NCBI GenBank assembly: GCA_030538085.1
Contig: JAUNUR010000004.1
Location: 1 to 64,000, forward strand
Length of the DNA stretch: 64,000 nt
Origin: Pseudomonadota bacterium
GTDB lineage: Bacteria; Pseudomonadota; Gammaproteobacteria; Burkholderiales; Burkholderiaceae_C
Direction: 5' to 3'
Shown in pieces: positions 1 to 8,369 of this stretch (position 1 is the first letter of the stretch; each line of letters begins with the position of its first letter). Both the position numbers and the translations under genes were made by a program. The notes under the pieces were generated by a model. The model made no database searches. It had not been told where the DNA came from and saw only the letters and a program-made list of their open reading frames with translations.

Positions 1-57
1 TGTGAGGGGGTTTTTCTGATGGCCCGCGCTGTCGTGATTTTTGAAAATATCAATAAG
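1..57 (-). repeat. R1 intergenic repeat, partial copy cut by the window edge
   Basis: The reverse complement matches the left end of the longer copies at 9623-9839 and 37428-37639: a TTATTGA-type end, then TTTTC, an AAAATCACGACA block, and CATCAGAAAAA before a C-rich stretch. Only the outer end of the element is inside the window. It ends a few bases before the transglutaminase-like gene. Confidence 0.75.
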
Positions 58-65
58 ATGCCCCA

Positions 66-758
66 ATGAGCAACGCCCCCACCCCCGCGCACCTGGCCGC
101 CACGCCCGCCATCGACGCCGACCACCCCGCCGTGCAGGCTTTCACGCGAGAGCACGCGCTGGGCGCCGATGAGCGCGAACGCGCCGTGGCGCTCACGCTT
201 GCCGTGCGCGACGGCTTTCGTTACGACCCCTACCGCATCGATCTGTCGCCCGAGGGCATGCGCGCCAGTACGGTGCTGGCCAACGGCTATGGCTGGTGCG
301 TGCCCAAGGCCGCGCTGCTGGCGGCGGTGGCGCGCGCGGCGGGCATTCCGGCGCGGCTGGGCTTCGCCGACGTGCGCAACCACCTGAGTACCGAGCGCAT
401 GCGCGAGACGATGAAGACCGACCTGTTTGTCTGGCACGGCTACACCGAACTGTGGTTGGGCGGTGCCTGGCGCAAGGCCACGCCGGCCTTCAATCTGAGC
501 CTGTGCGAGAAATTCGGCCTGCACCCGCTGGATTTCGACGGCGTGCATGACAGCATCTACCACCCGTTCGACAAGGCCGGCAACCGGCACATGGAATACG
601 TGCACGAGCGCGGCAGTTTCGACGACCTGCCGCTGGCGCGAATCGTGGCCGACTTCCACCGCGTATACCCGGGGTGGATGCCCGGCGCCGAGCTGCACAG
701 CCGACTGGGACATGCTGACTTTCTGGCCGACGTGTCGCGCGAAACCGGCGGCGGATGA
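66..758 (+). CDS. Transglutaminase-like domain protein
   Basis: A 230-residue cytosolic protein with a transglutaminase/protease-like core. The likely active-site cysteine is Cys78 in GWCVPKA, followed by the alanine-rich helix and GIPARLGF strand usual for this fold; His124 in WHGYTELW is the candidate histidine. The third residue, normally Asp in a VDPTF-like strand, is replaced by KATPAFN, so the triad may be completed differently. Small stand-alone members are often assigned to peptide or amide cleavage, but no substrate can be named here. The start ATG lacks a strong ribosome binding site and follows an R1 repeat. The gene stands alone; the next gene is convergent. Confidence 0.75.
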   Translation: MSNAPTPAHLAATPAIDADHPAVQAFTREHALGADERERAVALTLAVRDGFRYDPYRIDLSPEGMRASTVLANGYGWCVPKAALLAAVARAAGIPARLGFADVRNHLSTERMRETMKTDLFVWHGYTELWLGGAWRKATPAFNLSLCEKFGLHPLDFDGVHDSIYHPFDKAGNRHMEYVHERGSFDDLPLARIVADFHRVYPGWMPGAELHSRLGHADFLADVSRETGGG

Positions 759-807
759 CGGCGCCGGACAGCGGCCCGCGTCGCTGAAAACGTTTTGCGT
801 TCAAGAC

Positions 808-868
808 GATGACGAATGACCGCGGCTGGCGCCGCATGACAAATGACGAAGGTGCCATCTGTCATTTG
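808..868 (+). repeat. R4 palindromic intergenic repeat, short copy
   Basis: Starts with GATGACGAATGACCGCGGCT, followed by GGCGCCGCATGACAAATGAC, nearly identical to the start of the copy at 5191-5282. It lies in the 269-bp gap between two convergent genes. The AT-rich stretch at about 900-1010, after the repeat, shows no gene. Confidence 0.7.
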
Positions 869-1027
869 GAAAGCAATTTCGTCTGATTCACAAGACATGG
901 GAACCTTGTGAATATTTTCACCATTGAAATAGGCATTTTTCGCCTTTAAAACCAGCACTGTTAGCTCATGTTTTCATAGTGACAAACCGCGCTAAATCGC
1001 TATCGCTTGATTTTGGAGTCTTTCCCG

Positions 1028-2389
1028 TCAGGGGGTGCCGCGCAGCACCTGCTCCACGCCCTGGCCCAGCGCCAGCACGTCATGGTCGCGTCCGCTGGCG
1101 GCGGCCAGCATCAGGCCGACCGGCGGTTCTCCCGCTTGGTGACAAGGCAGCGAGAGCGCGCAACCATCCAGAAAGTTGATCAGCGTCGGGTTGCGCAGGA
1201 TCAGCCCGTTGGCGGCGAAGTAGGCCTCGTCGCTGGCCACCAGGTCGTCGATGCGCGGCGCCACGATGGGCACGGTGGGCATCAGCAGCGCATCGAACGG
1301 TGCCATGCGCGCTTGCACCTGCGCGATCCAGCGCTGGCGCGCCGCCAGCAGGTCGATGTAGTCGGCGGCGCCCATGGCCTCGCCGCCGTGCATGCGCAAG
1401 CCCACGCGCGGGTCGTATTCGTTGCCGCGCGCGGTCAACAGCTGGCGGTGCCAGGCCCAGGCCTCGGCACCGGCCAGCGTGCCGCGCGCGTGCAGGCGGC
1501 CCAGTTCGGCGAATTCGGTCATGGCGATGCGCGACAGGCGCGCGCCGGCTGCCCGCAGCAGCGCGCAGGCGCGCTCGAACGCCGCGGCCACCGCGCTGTC
1601 CATGTCGTTCAGCACCAGCGTTTCGGGGATCGCCAGCCGCGCGCCGGCCACCTCTCGCGGCGCGGGCACCGTGGGTGGCTCGCCGGCCAGGATGGCGTCG
1701 ACGATGGCGCAGCAGCGCACGCTGGCCGCCAGCGGGCCGATGGAATCGAGCGAGGTGGACAGCGGCAAAGCGCCCTCGGTGGGCACGCGCCGCTGCGTCG
1801 GCTTGAAGCCGGTGAGCCCGCACAGCGCCGACGGAATGCGTACCGAGCCACCCGTGTCGCTGCCGATGGCGGCCGCCGCCATGCCATCGGTCACCGACAC
1901 CGCCGCGCCGCTGGACGAGCCGCCGGGAATGCGGCCGCCGCCCGCGCGGTCCCACGGGTTCCTGGGCGTGCCGTAGTGCGGGTTCAGGCCCAGGCCGGAG
2001 AAGGCGAATTCGGTCATGTTGGTGCGCCCCACGATCACCGCGCCGGCGGCGATCAGGCGGTCGATGACGGGCGCGTTGCGCTCGGCGGGTGGCGCGTTCT
2101 TCAGTACCACCGAGCCCGAGGTGGTGACCTGTCCGGCCACGTCGAGCAAATCCTTCACCGAGACGGGAATGCCCTCAAGAGGCGAGCGCACAATGCCCGC
2201 CGCACGCAAGGTGTCGCTGGCCTGGGCGGCGGCGCGCGCGCGTTCGGCGTCGAGCAGCGTGAAGGCGCGCGCGCCCTCGCCGGCGGGGTCTTGCGCGCGC
2301 GCCAGGGCGGCTTCGGTCAGTCGTAGCGCGGTGGTATGGCCGGCAGCCAGGTCGGCGGCCAAGTGTTCAAGGGTGGGCACGTTCATCAT
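1028..2389 (-). CDS. Amidase (amidase signature family)
   Basis: An amidase signature enzyme of about 452 residues that hydrolyses an amide or ureide to a carboxylate. Counting from the second of two adjacent ATGs (2386), the catalytic Lys is Lys78 in SVKD, the signature loop GGSSSG is at 155-160, and the nucleophile candidate is Ser181 in SDTGGSVRIPS, so the Ser-Ser-Lys triad is intact. Both ATGs (2389 and 2386) lie just after the stop of the upstream DUF2848 gene. The frame extends further upstream, but that would overlap the neighbour. It is the last gene of the leftward LysR/DUF1445/TRAP/DUF2848 cluster, so it probably acts on the imported compound or an intermediate. The substrate is unknown. 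Confidence 0.9.
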   Translation of the reverse strand: MMNVPTLEHLAADLAAGHTTALRLTEAALARAQDPAGEGARAFTLLDAERARAAAQASDTLRAAGIVRSPLEGIPVSVKDLLDVAGQVTTSGSVVLKNAPPAERNAPVIDRLIAAGAVIVGRTNMTEFAFSGLGLNPHYGTPRNPWDRAGGGRIPGGSSSGAAVSVTDGMAAAAIGSDTGGSVRIPSALCGLTGFKPTQRRVPTEGALPLSTSLDSIGPLAASVRCCAIVDAILAGEPPTVPAPREVAGARLAIPETLVLNDMDSAVAAAFERACALLRAAGARLSRIAMTEFAELGRLHARGTLAGAEAWAWHRQLLTARGNEYDPRVGLRMHGGEAMGAADYIDLLAARQRWIAQVQARMAPFDALLMPTVPIVAPRIDDLVASDEAYFAANGLILRNPTLINFLDGCALSLPCHQAGEPPVGLMLAAASGRDHDVLALGQGVEQVLRGTP

Positions 2390-2399
2390 GCGCGCATTC

Positions 2400-3083
2400 T
2401 CAGGCCACTTCGGGCAGGGCGTCGATCCGGTAGCGGTGGGTGATCGACCGGCCACCGCGCGGGTCGTGCAGCGACATGCTGAATTCGGACGCGGGGCGGA
2501 TGCCGCCGATCGCTGCGACCGTGCCGCAGCTCATGCCCACGCCGTCGGGCAGGGCGCCGCCGCCGGTGTAGCCGGCGATCAGCTCGGCGGCGGTGCGCAG
2601 GCTGTCCAGCCCGCCGTCCTGGTAGAGCACTTCGCGGCCATCCTCGACGATGTGGGCGCGCACGCGCAGCTCGTCCCAATGGCCGGCGACGTCGGCGTAG
2701 CGCCAGGCGGCGCGCGCCACCGGCTTGGCGCACACCTGCTTGGACAGGGCCACGCTCACCGTTTCGAGCTTGCGGTCGGTGTGGTCGGACACCAGGCTCA
2801 CGTAAAGCTCGCCGGCATGCGCGAACACGAAGGCTTCGAGTTCGCCCGAGCTGTGCGGACCCACCACCTGCACCGTCTCGTCCTGCGTGAGCTGGTTGGC
2901 GGCCACGCGGTAGTACAGCGGCACCTGAGAAGGGCGCGGCACGCCGATGGCCGCCAGTTCCTCGATGTGGTGCTCGATGGCGGCGCGGTCGCGTCCGGCC
3001 CAGCCCGCGATGATCAGGGTATGGAGCTTGGTGGTCAGCGCCTGGGGAGTACCACCGGTGTCGAGCTGAAAATTCAGAAGCAT
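2400..3083 (-). CDS. DUF2848 family protein
   Basis: About 227 residues starting MLLNFQLD at 3083; longer open frame upstream is low-complexity and overlaps the TRAP permease gene. It resembles DUF2848 proteins, which I recall as having a fumarylacetoacetase-like fold, with conserved-looking segments VGPHSSGELEAFVF, GMSCGTVAAIGG and FSMSLHDPRGGRSI. No reaction is established. It sits between the TRAP permease and an amidase, only 11 bases before the latter, which suggests translational coupling and a shared pathway, perhaps ring opening or hydration of the transported compound. Family call rests on recall of the sequence pattern, function is inference. Confidence 0.75.
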   Translation of the reverse strand: MLLNFQLDTGGTPQALTTKLHTLIIAGWAGRDRAAIEHHIEELAAIGVPRPSQVPLYYRVAANQLTQDETVQVVGPHSSGELEAFVFAHAGELYVSLVSDHTDRKLETVSVALSKQVCAKPVARAAWRYADVAGHWDELRVRAHIVEDGREVLYQDGGLDSLRTAAELIAGYTGGGALPDGVGMSCGTVAAIGGIRPASEFSMSLHDPRGGRSITHRYRIDALPEVA

Positions 3084-3144
3084 GGGAAGTTTTTGTTGGT
3101 AAAAAAGCGCCGCCGCAGTTCCCCTGGGCGGCGCGGGAGAGAAC

Positions 3145-4443
3145 TCAACCAAACCGCTCAGGCAGCCACAGCGCCAGCTGCGGAAACAGCGCCAGCAGCA
3201 GGACGACGGCGAACAGCGCGATGACGAAAGGCAGGGCACCGACGATCACCGCCTGCATCGAACCCGACTTGCGCAGGCTTTGCACCACGAACAGGTTCAG
3301 GCCCACGGGCGGGGTGATCAGCGCCGTTTCGACCAGCACGATGATCACGATGCCCAGCCACACCGGGTCGAACCCCAGCGCCAGCATGATCGGCGCCACG
3401 ATGGGGATGGTGGTGATCATCATCGACAGCGTTTCCATGAAGCAGCCCAGGATGACGTAGAACACCACCACGGCCAGCAGCATCCAGCCCGGCGGCCAGC
3501 CCAGGCCGCTGACGGTCTGGGTGATGGCGTCGGTGAGGCCGATCGCCGCCATGATGAAGTTCAGAAAGCCCGCTCCGATGACGATGATCATGATCATCGC
3601 CGTGGCGCGGCCCGTGTTCTCCACCGATTCGCGCAGCATGCCCAGCGACAGCCGGCCAAAGAAGGCCGCCAGCGCCAGCGCGCCCATCACGCCCAGCGCC
3701 GCCGCCTCGGTGGGCGTGGCCCAGCCGGCATAGATGCTGCCCACCACCAGCAGGAAGATGGCCGCCGGCGGCAGCAGGTGCACCAGGCTGGCGAAGCGCT
3801 CGCGCCAACTGGCCGTCACGCGCTGCCCGCCCCAGGATGGCCGGATGAGACAGGCCACCACGATCACCGCCATGAACATCAGCGCCGCGACGATGCCCGG
3901 AATGATGCCCGCCAGGTACAGCTTGGGCACCGAGGTGTTGGTGATGACGCCGTAGATGATCAGGTTGATGGAAGGCGGGATCAGGATGCCCAGCGTGCCG
4001 CCGGCGGCAATGCTGCCCAGGAACAGCGGCTCGTGGTAGCCAAAGCGCTTGATCTCCGGCAGCGCCACCGTGCCCACCGTGGCGGCGGTCGCCACGCTGG
4101 AGCCCGAGGTGGCGGCGAACACCGTGCTGGCGCCGATGTTGGCGTGCATCAGCCCGCCCGGCAGCCAGGAGAGCCACTTGGACATGGCGTCGTACATGCG
4201 CTGGGCGATGCCGGCGCGCAGCAAAATTTCGCCCAGCAGGATGAACAGCGGAATGGCCACCAGCAGGAACTCGTTGCTGGAGCCCCAGGCCATCTCGCCC
4301 ATGGCGCGTTTCAGCGGCAGCGACGAATACAGCGGGTCGAGCACCAGCCCCAGCACGCCCAGGGCTGCGGCCACCGGAATGCTGGCGCCCAGCAGGGCCA
4401 GCAGCAGAATGAGAGAAACGCCAATCATGCCCATGGAAAACAA
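3145..4443 (-). CDS. dctM: TRAP transporter large permease (DctM family)
   Basis: A 432-residue, very hydrophobic inner-membrane protein with about 12 predicted membrane spans and the family's repeated helical-hairpin pattern, for example VAIPLFILLGEILLRAG early and ITPPVGLNLFVVQSL late. In TRAP systems DctM carries substrate using the Na+ or H+ gradient, with DctQ as membrane partner and DctP as periplasmic binding protein. The three genes are consecutive here, in order P, Q, M. Three in-frame ATGs lie in the first six codons (4443, 4434, 4428), so the exact start is uncertain by a few residues. A G/C palindromic repeat separates it from dctQ. Confidence 0.93.
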   Translation of the reverse strand: MFSMGMIGVSLILLLALLGASIPVAAALGVLGLVLDPLYSSLPLKRAMGEMAWGSSNEFLLVAIPLFILLGEILLRAGIAQRMYDAMSKWLSWLPGGLMHANIGASTVFAATSGSSVATAATVGTVALPEIKRFGYHEPLFLGSIAAGGTLGILIPPSINLIIYGVITNTSVPKLYLAGIIPGIVAALMFMAVIVVACLIRPSWGGQRVTASWRERFASLVHLLPPAAIFLLVVGSIYAGWATPTEAAALGVMGALALAAFFGRLSLGMLRESVENTGRATAMIMIIVIGAGFLNFIMAAIGLTDAITQTVSGLGWPPGWMLLAVVVFYVILGCFMETLSMMITTIPIVAPIMLALGFDPVWLGIVIIVLVETALITPPVGLNLFVVQSLRKSGSMQAVIVGALPFVIALFAVVLLLALFPQLALWLPERFG

Positions 4444-4467
4444 GCCTCCGCGCTTCGAACGACCGTG

Positions 4468-4514
4468 TTTGCGCTGCCCCCCGAGGGGGCCTTCGCCCCG
4501 TGGGGCTGCCTGGC
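4468..4514. repeat. G/C-rich palindromic spacer between dctQ and dctM
   Basis: Contains the palindrome GCCCCCCGAGGGGGC and then GCCCCGTGGGGC. Short C/G palindromes of this kind are very common between genes in Comamonadaceae. It lies inside the transcript of the TRAP operon and would form a strong hairpin in the mRNA. Confidence 0.6.
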
Positions 4515-4519
4515 GGTGC

Positions 4520-5149
4520 TCATGCCACCCCCGCGTGCGATGTTTCAGCGCGGATCAGGCGCTCGCCCTCGGCCACGCCTTCCTCGGCTTCCTCGACGGC
4601 GGTCTTCACGCCGGCCACCGCGCGCAGCGTCGCCAGGTCGCCCGACACCAGCGCCGCGCTGGCGCGCAGCAGCATCAGCGCCAGCACGATGACAAACCAC
4701 GCCAGCCCCAGCGCCCACAGCCCCTGCGGAATCGCCAGCGGCGTGCCCAGCGGCGTGTTGGCGGTGGAACTCATTTCCCACGAATTGAGCGCCACCTGGC
4801 CGGCATAGAAGGTCAGGAACGCCGCGAACACGCCCAGCGCCACCAGCGCCAGCCAGTCCAGCACGGCGGCCAGGCGCACGGGCAGGTATTGGTAGACCAC
4901 GTCGATGCGCACGTTGGCGCGTTCCAGGGCGGTGAAGGCCAGCGCCCAGGTCACGCTGATGGCGAAGGCGTAGCCCGACAGCTCGTCCGAGCCGCCGAGA
5001 CCGCGCCCGAGCAGCTTGCGCAGCACCACGTCCAGCGTGATCAGCAGCACGCTGGCCAGCGTCAGCGCGCCGCCGGCCCACACGGCCCAGCGTGACAGCC
5101 GGTGCGCCAGCGCCAGGGCGCGGGCCAGAAAAGAGGCTTGGTTGCTCAT
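4520..5149 (-). CDS. dctQ: TRAP transporter small permease (DctQ family)
   Basis: A 209-residue membrane protein with the four-span layout of TRAP small subunits. The segment LGRGLGGSDELSGYAFAISVTWALAF matches the conserved region of DctQ proteins, where the E-L-x-x-Y motif follows the first helix. It forms the membrane complex with the DctM subunit encoded downstream. The C-terminal tail is charged and glutamate-rich (EEAEEGVAEGERL), which is not needed for transport. An R4 repeat of about 90 bp separates it from dctP upstream. Confidence 0.88.
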   Translation of the reverse strand: MSNQASFLARALALAHRLSRWAVWAGGALTLASVLLITLDVVLRKLLGRGLGGSDELSGYAFAISVTWALAFTALERANVRIDVVYQYLPVRLAAVLDWLALVALGVFAAFLTFYAGQVALNSWEMSSTANTPLGTPLAIPQGLWALGLAWFVIVLALMLLRASAALVSGDLATLRAVAGVKTAVEEAEEGVAEGERLIRAETSHAGVA

Positions 5150-5190
5150 GAGTGAATAGGCGCTGGTGCCTGTAGGGTTGTGTCAAGGGC

Positions 5191-5282
5191 GATGACAAAT
5201 GACCGTGGCTGACGCCACATGACAAATGACAAATGACAAAGGGGTCATTTGTCATTGAAGCGCGGCGCAGTCATTCGTCATC
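5191..5282 (+). repeat. R4 palindromic intergenic repeat inside the TRAP operon
   Basis: Bounded by GATGACAAATGAC (5191-5203) and its near-perfect inverted match GTCATTCGTCATC (5270-5282, 12 of 13 pairs). Inside are three direct ATGACAA units and an inner GTCATTTGTCATT. Related copies lie at 808-868 and, more distantly, 9871-9999 and 45752-45885. Confidence 0.8.
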
Positions 5283-5321
5283 TTTTGAGCCTGCATGCGC
5301 ATGCGGGCGGATGGCTCTTTC

Positions 5322-6365
5322 TTATTTCTTGGCGGTGACGCCCAGTTGCTTGCCGATGGTGGCGTTGAAGTCGCGCACGCACTGTGCCGAGCAGCGCTGC
5401 GCCCACTTGGCGATCACCTGTTCGCGAATCTTGGTCAGCAGTTCGCGGTCGGCGGCCGAGGGCTGCACCAGCGTCATCTTGCCCTTCACCGGCTGCGTGC
5501 AGGCGGCGGCGCCGGTGTTGCAGTCGTAGCCCTCCTGGGTCTGCCGGGCGGCGGCGTCCCAAATCTGGTTGACCATGGTGTTCACCTGGGTCTGCAGGAA
5601 CTTCTGCATCTCGGGTCTGAACCCGGCCCAGGTCTTGCCGTTGACGGCGTGGATCTGCTGGTTCCAGTTGACCGGCAGCGCCACCAGGTGGGTGGACACC
5701 TCGTACCACTTGGCCGAGTAGCCCGACAGCGAGCCGGTGATGGCGCAGTCGACCACGCGGTTCTGCAGCGCCGGCACCACTTCACCAAAGGCCATGGTCA
5801 CGCTGGAGCCGCCCAGCGCCTCGATGAAGTCGGCCTGCGTGCGGCTGGAGGTGCGCACCTTCTTGCCTTTCAGGTCGGCCAGGCCCTTGATCTCGGCGTT
5901 GCAGAACAGCACCTGCGCCGGGTAGGTGGAAATGCCCAGCAGCTTGACGCGGTTGCCCTCGCCATAGGTCTTGGCGTAGACCGGCTCGAACAGGTTCGTC
6001 ACCTCGCGCGCGGTCTTGGCGTCGGGCGCCAGGCCAGCCAGGTCGATGGCCTCGTTGATGGGGTTGTCGGAGGCGAAGTAGGCCAGCGTGGCGGTGCCGA
6101 ACTCGATCACGCCGCTGCCCATCAGGCGCAGCAGCTCGGGCCCCTTGATGCCCATGTCGTTGAAGCCCTTGATCTCGGCCGTGACCTGGCCCTTGCTGGC
6201 CTCGGGGACGTGCTTGGTCCAGAACGGCACCTCGTAGTCCTGATAAGCGGTCAGGTTGGACAGGCCACCGGTGATCTTCAGGTGCGTCTTGGGCAGGTCC
6301 TGCGCCAGCGCGGGCGTGGCGGCCAGCGTCAGCGCGGCCAGGGTGGAGGCAAGGCGGATTTTCAT
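5322..6365 (-). CDS. dctP: TRAP transporter substrate-binding protein (DctP family)
   Basis: A 347-residue periplasmic binding protein with a cleavable signal peptide ending LAATPALA-Q near residue 21. The mature part follows the TRAP solute-receptor pattern: a strand KITGGLSN, then the EIKGFNDMGIKGPELLRLMGSG segment and the helix-rich C-terminal half with GKTWAGFRPEMQKFL. The start has AGGAG about seven bases upstream. Family receptors normally bind organic acid anions through one arginine; the ligand here cannot be read. It is the second gene of the leftward operon after the DUF1445 gene, so the ligand is probably acted on by DUF1445, DUF2848 or the amidase. Confidence 0.92.
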   Translation of the reverse strand: MKIRLASTLAALTLAATPALAQDLPKTHLKITGGLSNLTAYQDYEVPFWTKHVPEASKGQVTAEIKGFNDMGIKGPELLRLMGSGVIEFGTATLAYFASDNPINEAIDLAGLAPDAKTAREVTNLFEPVYAKTYGEGNRVKLLGISTYPAQVLFCNAEIKGLADLKGKKVRTSSRTQADFIEALGGSSVTMAFGEVVPALQNRVVDCAITGSLSGYSAKWYEVSTHLVALPVNWNQQIHAVNGKTWAGFRPEMQKFLQTQVNTMVNQIWDAAARQTQEGYDCNTGAAACTQPVKGKMTLVQPSAADRELLTKIREQVIAKWAQRCSAQCVRDFNATIGKQLGVTAKK

Positions 6366-6389
6366 GGGGAGCTCCTTTGGGCAATGAAA

Positions 6390-7220
6390 CTAAAGAATGG
6401 CCAAGTGGTGGTTTTTCAGGTCGGACACCAGCATGTGGCCCGGCGCGTGGGTGATGCAGAATTCTGGCCGCGAGGCGGCGATGACCGATTGCGCGGTAAC
6501 GCCGCAGGCCCAGAACACCGGCAGTTCGTCGCCATGCACGGGCACGGCGTCACCGTGGTCGGGGCGCGACAGATCGGCAATGCCGATCCGCGACGGGTCG
6601 CCCAGGTGCACCGGCGCCCCATGCACGGCGGGAAAGCGGCTGGTGATCTGGATGGCGCGAATGGCGTCCGGCGCCCGCAGTGGCCGCATCGACACCACCA
6701 GCGGCCCGGCGAACGGGCCGGCCGGCTGGGTAGGGATGGTCGTGCGGTACATGGGCACGTTGCAGCCCCGCGCGATATGGCGCACCTCGATGCCCTCGGC
6801 CAGCAGCGCCTGCTCGAACGAGAAAGAGCTGCCAATGGCGAAGCTGATCAGGTCATCGCGCCAGTGGGCGCTCACATCGATGGGTTCGTCCACCACCGTG
6901 CCGCAGCGCCACACGCGGTAGCGCGGCACGTCGGTGCGCACGTCCAGGTCGTGCCCCAGCGTGGGCAGGCGCGGGCTGCCCACGTCGGACACGGCCAGCA
7001 GCGGGCAGGCCTTGGGGTTACGCTGACAAAAGCGCAGAAAGTCGCCCGCCAGCGCCGCCGGCAGGATGACCAGGTTGGCTTGCACATGGTCTGGTGCCAG
7101 CCCCGCGGTCAGGCCGACCAGGCCGCCGGAACGGGCGCGCAGCCTCACCCGCGTACCAGCGTTCGCGGCGGAGCTTGGGGCGACGGCAACCGAGGCATGC
7201 ACCATGGGGCCGGATTGCAT
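6390..7220 (-). CDS. DUF1445 (UPF0317) family putative hydro-lyase / D-glutamate cyclase-like protein
   Basis: About 276 residues. Matches DUF1445 proteins over its whole length, with segments [41 protein letters not shown] and [12 protein letters not shown], and a C-terminal [13 protein letters not shown]. This family includes the domain of mammalian D-glutamate cyclase, which makes 5-oxo-D-proline from D-glutamate; bacterial members are usually only called putative hydro-lyases. I place the start at the ATG at 7220, which has AGAGG nine bases upstream and follows the LysR stop by one base. An alternative ATG at 7244 would overlap LysR by 23 bases. It leads the TRAP operon, behind a candidate LysR operator at 7265-7283. 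Confidence 0.85.
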   Translation of the reverse strand: MQSGPMVHASVAVAPSSAANAGTRVRLRARSGGLVGLTAGLAPDHVQANLVILPAALAGDFLRFCQRNPKACPLLAVSDVGSPRLPTLGHDLDVRTDVPRYRVWRCGTVVDEPIDVSAHWRDDLISFAIGSSFSFEQALLAEGIEVRHIARGCNVPMYRTTIPTQPAGPFAGPLVVSMRPLRAPDAIRAIQITSRFPAVHGAPVHLGDPSRIGIADLSRPDHGDAVPVHGDELPVFWACGVTAQSVIAASRPEFCITHAPGHMLVSDLKNHHLAIL

Positions 7221-7221
7221 C

Positions 7222-8205
7222 TCAGCAAGCCTCTGTTTGTCCAATCGTGTCTAACAATGGGGGCTGATCAGTTTTATTGATCAGCTCGTGGTCGAGTGCC
7301 GCGATTTCGACGGCCATCTGCGCGACGGCGGCGGGCGCGTGGCTGTCGCCGTGGTGCTGCCAAGCCGCCGAAAACGACAGATCAGGCAGCGGCGCGCTGG
7401 CCACCTGCAACAGGCGCAGGCCGCCCTGGGTCAGCTCGCGCCGGAGCGCCGCTGGCGTCACGACGCCCACGCCGATGTCGCTGCAGACCATGCGCAGGAT
7501 GGTGGACAAGGAAGTGGAGCCATACATCCGCGGCAGCCCCAGACCAGCCGCCCGCGCGGCCTGCATCAGGGACGCCCGCACCACCTGGTACGGGATGCTG
7601 GCGCTGGAATAGGTGATCACCGGCCGCTGCGCCAGGCGCTCCAGCGGTAGCGGCCCCTCGCCCAGCTCCTGCGCCAGCGAGGCACTGGCCACCCAAGCCA
7701 GGGGATAGCGCCCCAGAGGCAGGTTTTCCACCGACGGGTCCGACACCGGCCCCATCAGCAAGGCCAGATCAACCTGGCCGCCCAGCAGTTGCGCCCGCAG
7801 GTTGCGCGAGGTATCCACCTCGATCTGCAGGACGAGCTCGGGATGGCGGTCATGCACCCGGTGCAGCAGATCGGGCAGCCACGTGTGCACCAGCGTCTCG
7901 GCCACGCCCAGCGACAAGTGGCCCCGCAGGCCGATTTCGGCGCGCGCCACCTGCAGCATGTCGCGCCGCAACTGCAGCATGCGCTCGGCATGGTCCAGCA
8001 GCACGCGGCCATGCGCGGTCAGCCGGACGCCGCGCGTGTCGCGCTCGAACACGCGCACGCCCAGCCGCTCCTCCATCAGCTGAATGCGCTGGGACACGGC
8101 TGGCTGGCTGGTGTGCAGCTTGTCGGCCGCTGCCCTGAAACCGCCCAGGCGGGCCACCCAAAAAAACGTTTCTATGCCGCGCAGGTCCAGCAAGAAAACC
8201 TCCAT
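7222..8205 (-). CDS. LysR family transcriptional regulator
   Basis: About 327 residues from the ATG at 8205. The N-terminal winged helix is clear: [21 protein letters not shown] followed by the recognition helix [11 protein letters not shown] and wing [13 protein letters not shown]. The rest is the periplasmic-binding-like effector domain. An upstream ATG at 8247 is possible, but it would put the start codon inside the operator-like dyad at 8241-8259, so 8205 is preferred. The stop nearly touches the DUF1445 start. LysR proteins commonly control an adjacent operon and themselves, and matching operators precede both this gene and DUF1445. Confidence 0.93.
   Translation of the reverse strand: MEVFLLDLRGIETFFWVARLGGFRAAADKLHTSQPAVSQRIQLMEERLGVRVFERDTRGVRLTAHGRVLLDHAERMLQLRRDMLQVARAEIGLRGHLSLGVAETLVHTWLPDLLHRVHDRHPELVLQIEVDTSRNLRAQLLGGQVDLALLMGPVSDPSVENLPLGRYPLAWVASASLAQELGEGPLPLERLAQRPVITYSSASIPYQVVRASLMQAARAAGLGLPRMYGSTSLSTILRMVCSDIGVGVVTPAALRRELTQGGLRLLQVASAPLPDLSFSAAWQHHGDSHAPAAVAQMAVEIAALDHELINKTDQPPLLDTIGQTEAC
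7263..7285. promoter_or_regulatory. Candidate LysR operator before the DUF1445/TRAP operon
   Basis: Perfect inverted repeat GCTGATCA (7263-7270), 7-nt spacer, TGATCAGC (7278-7285), containing a classic T-N11-A / ATC-N9-GAT core. It lies within the 3' end of the LysR coding sequence, about 45 bp before the DUF1445 start. Sixteen of nineteen bases (7265-7283) match the dyad at 8241-8259. Confidence 0.65.
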
Positions 8206-8240
8206 TGCGTCACGGCCAACTCCCCGTGCATTGCGCTTGG

Positions 8241-8259
8241 TAATCAATTTTTTTGATCA
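8241..8259. promoter_or_regulatory. Candidate LysR operator before the regulator gene
   Basis: TAATCA, seven bases, TGATCA; the core ATCAA-TTTTT-TTGAT is a perfect dyad. It lies 36-54 bp upstream of the preferred LysR start and about 110 bp upstream of the divergent binding-protein gene, so it could control either. It shares spacing and 16 of 19 bases with the site at 7265-7283. Confidence 0.65.
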
Positions 8260-8369
8260 ATTATCCCCGAAACGTTTGATTGGAGAACTTTGTAATGAAT
8301 CCCTAGACTGCGGCGCGTCGAAACCGAGGGTTAGTGCCACCCCTGAATGGGGGTTGAAAGGAGAAATAC

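Noticed and set aside
759..1027. A possible small gene between the transglutaminase-like gene and the amidase
   Set aside because: Only repeat sequence and AT-rich DNA; short frames lack ribosome sites and recognisable features.
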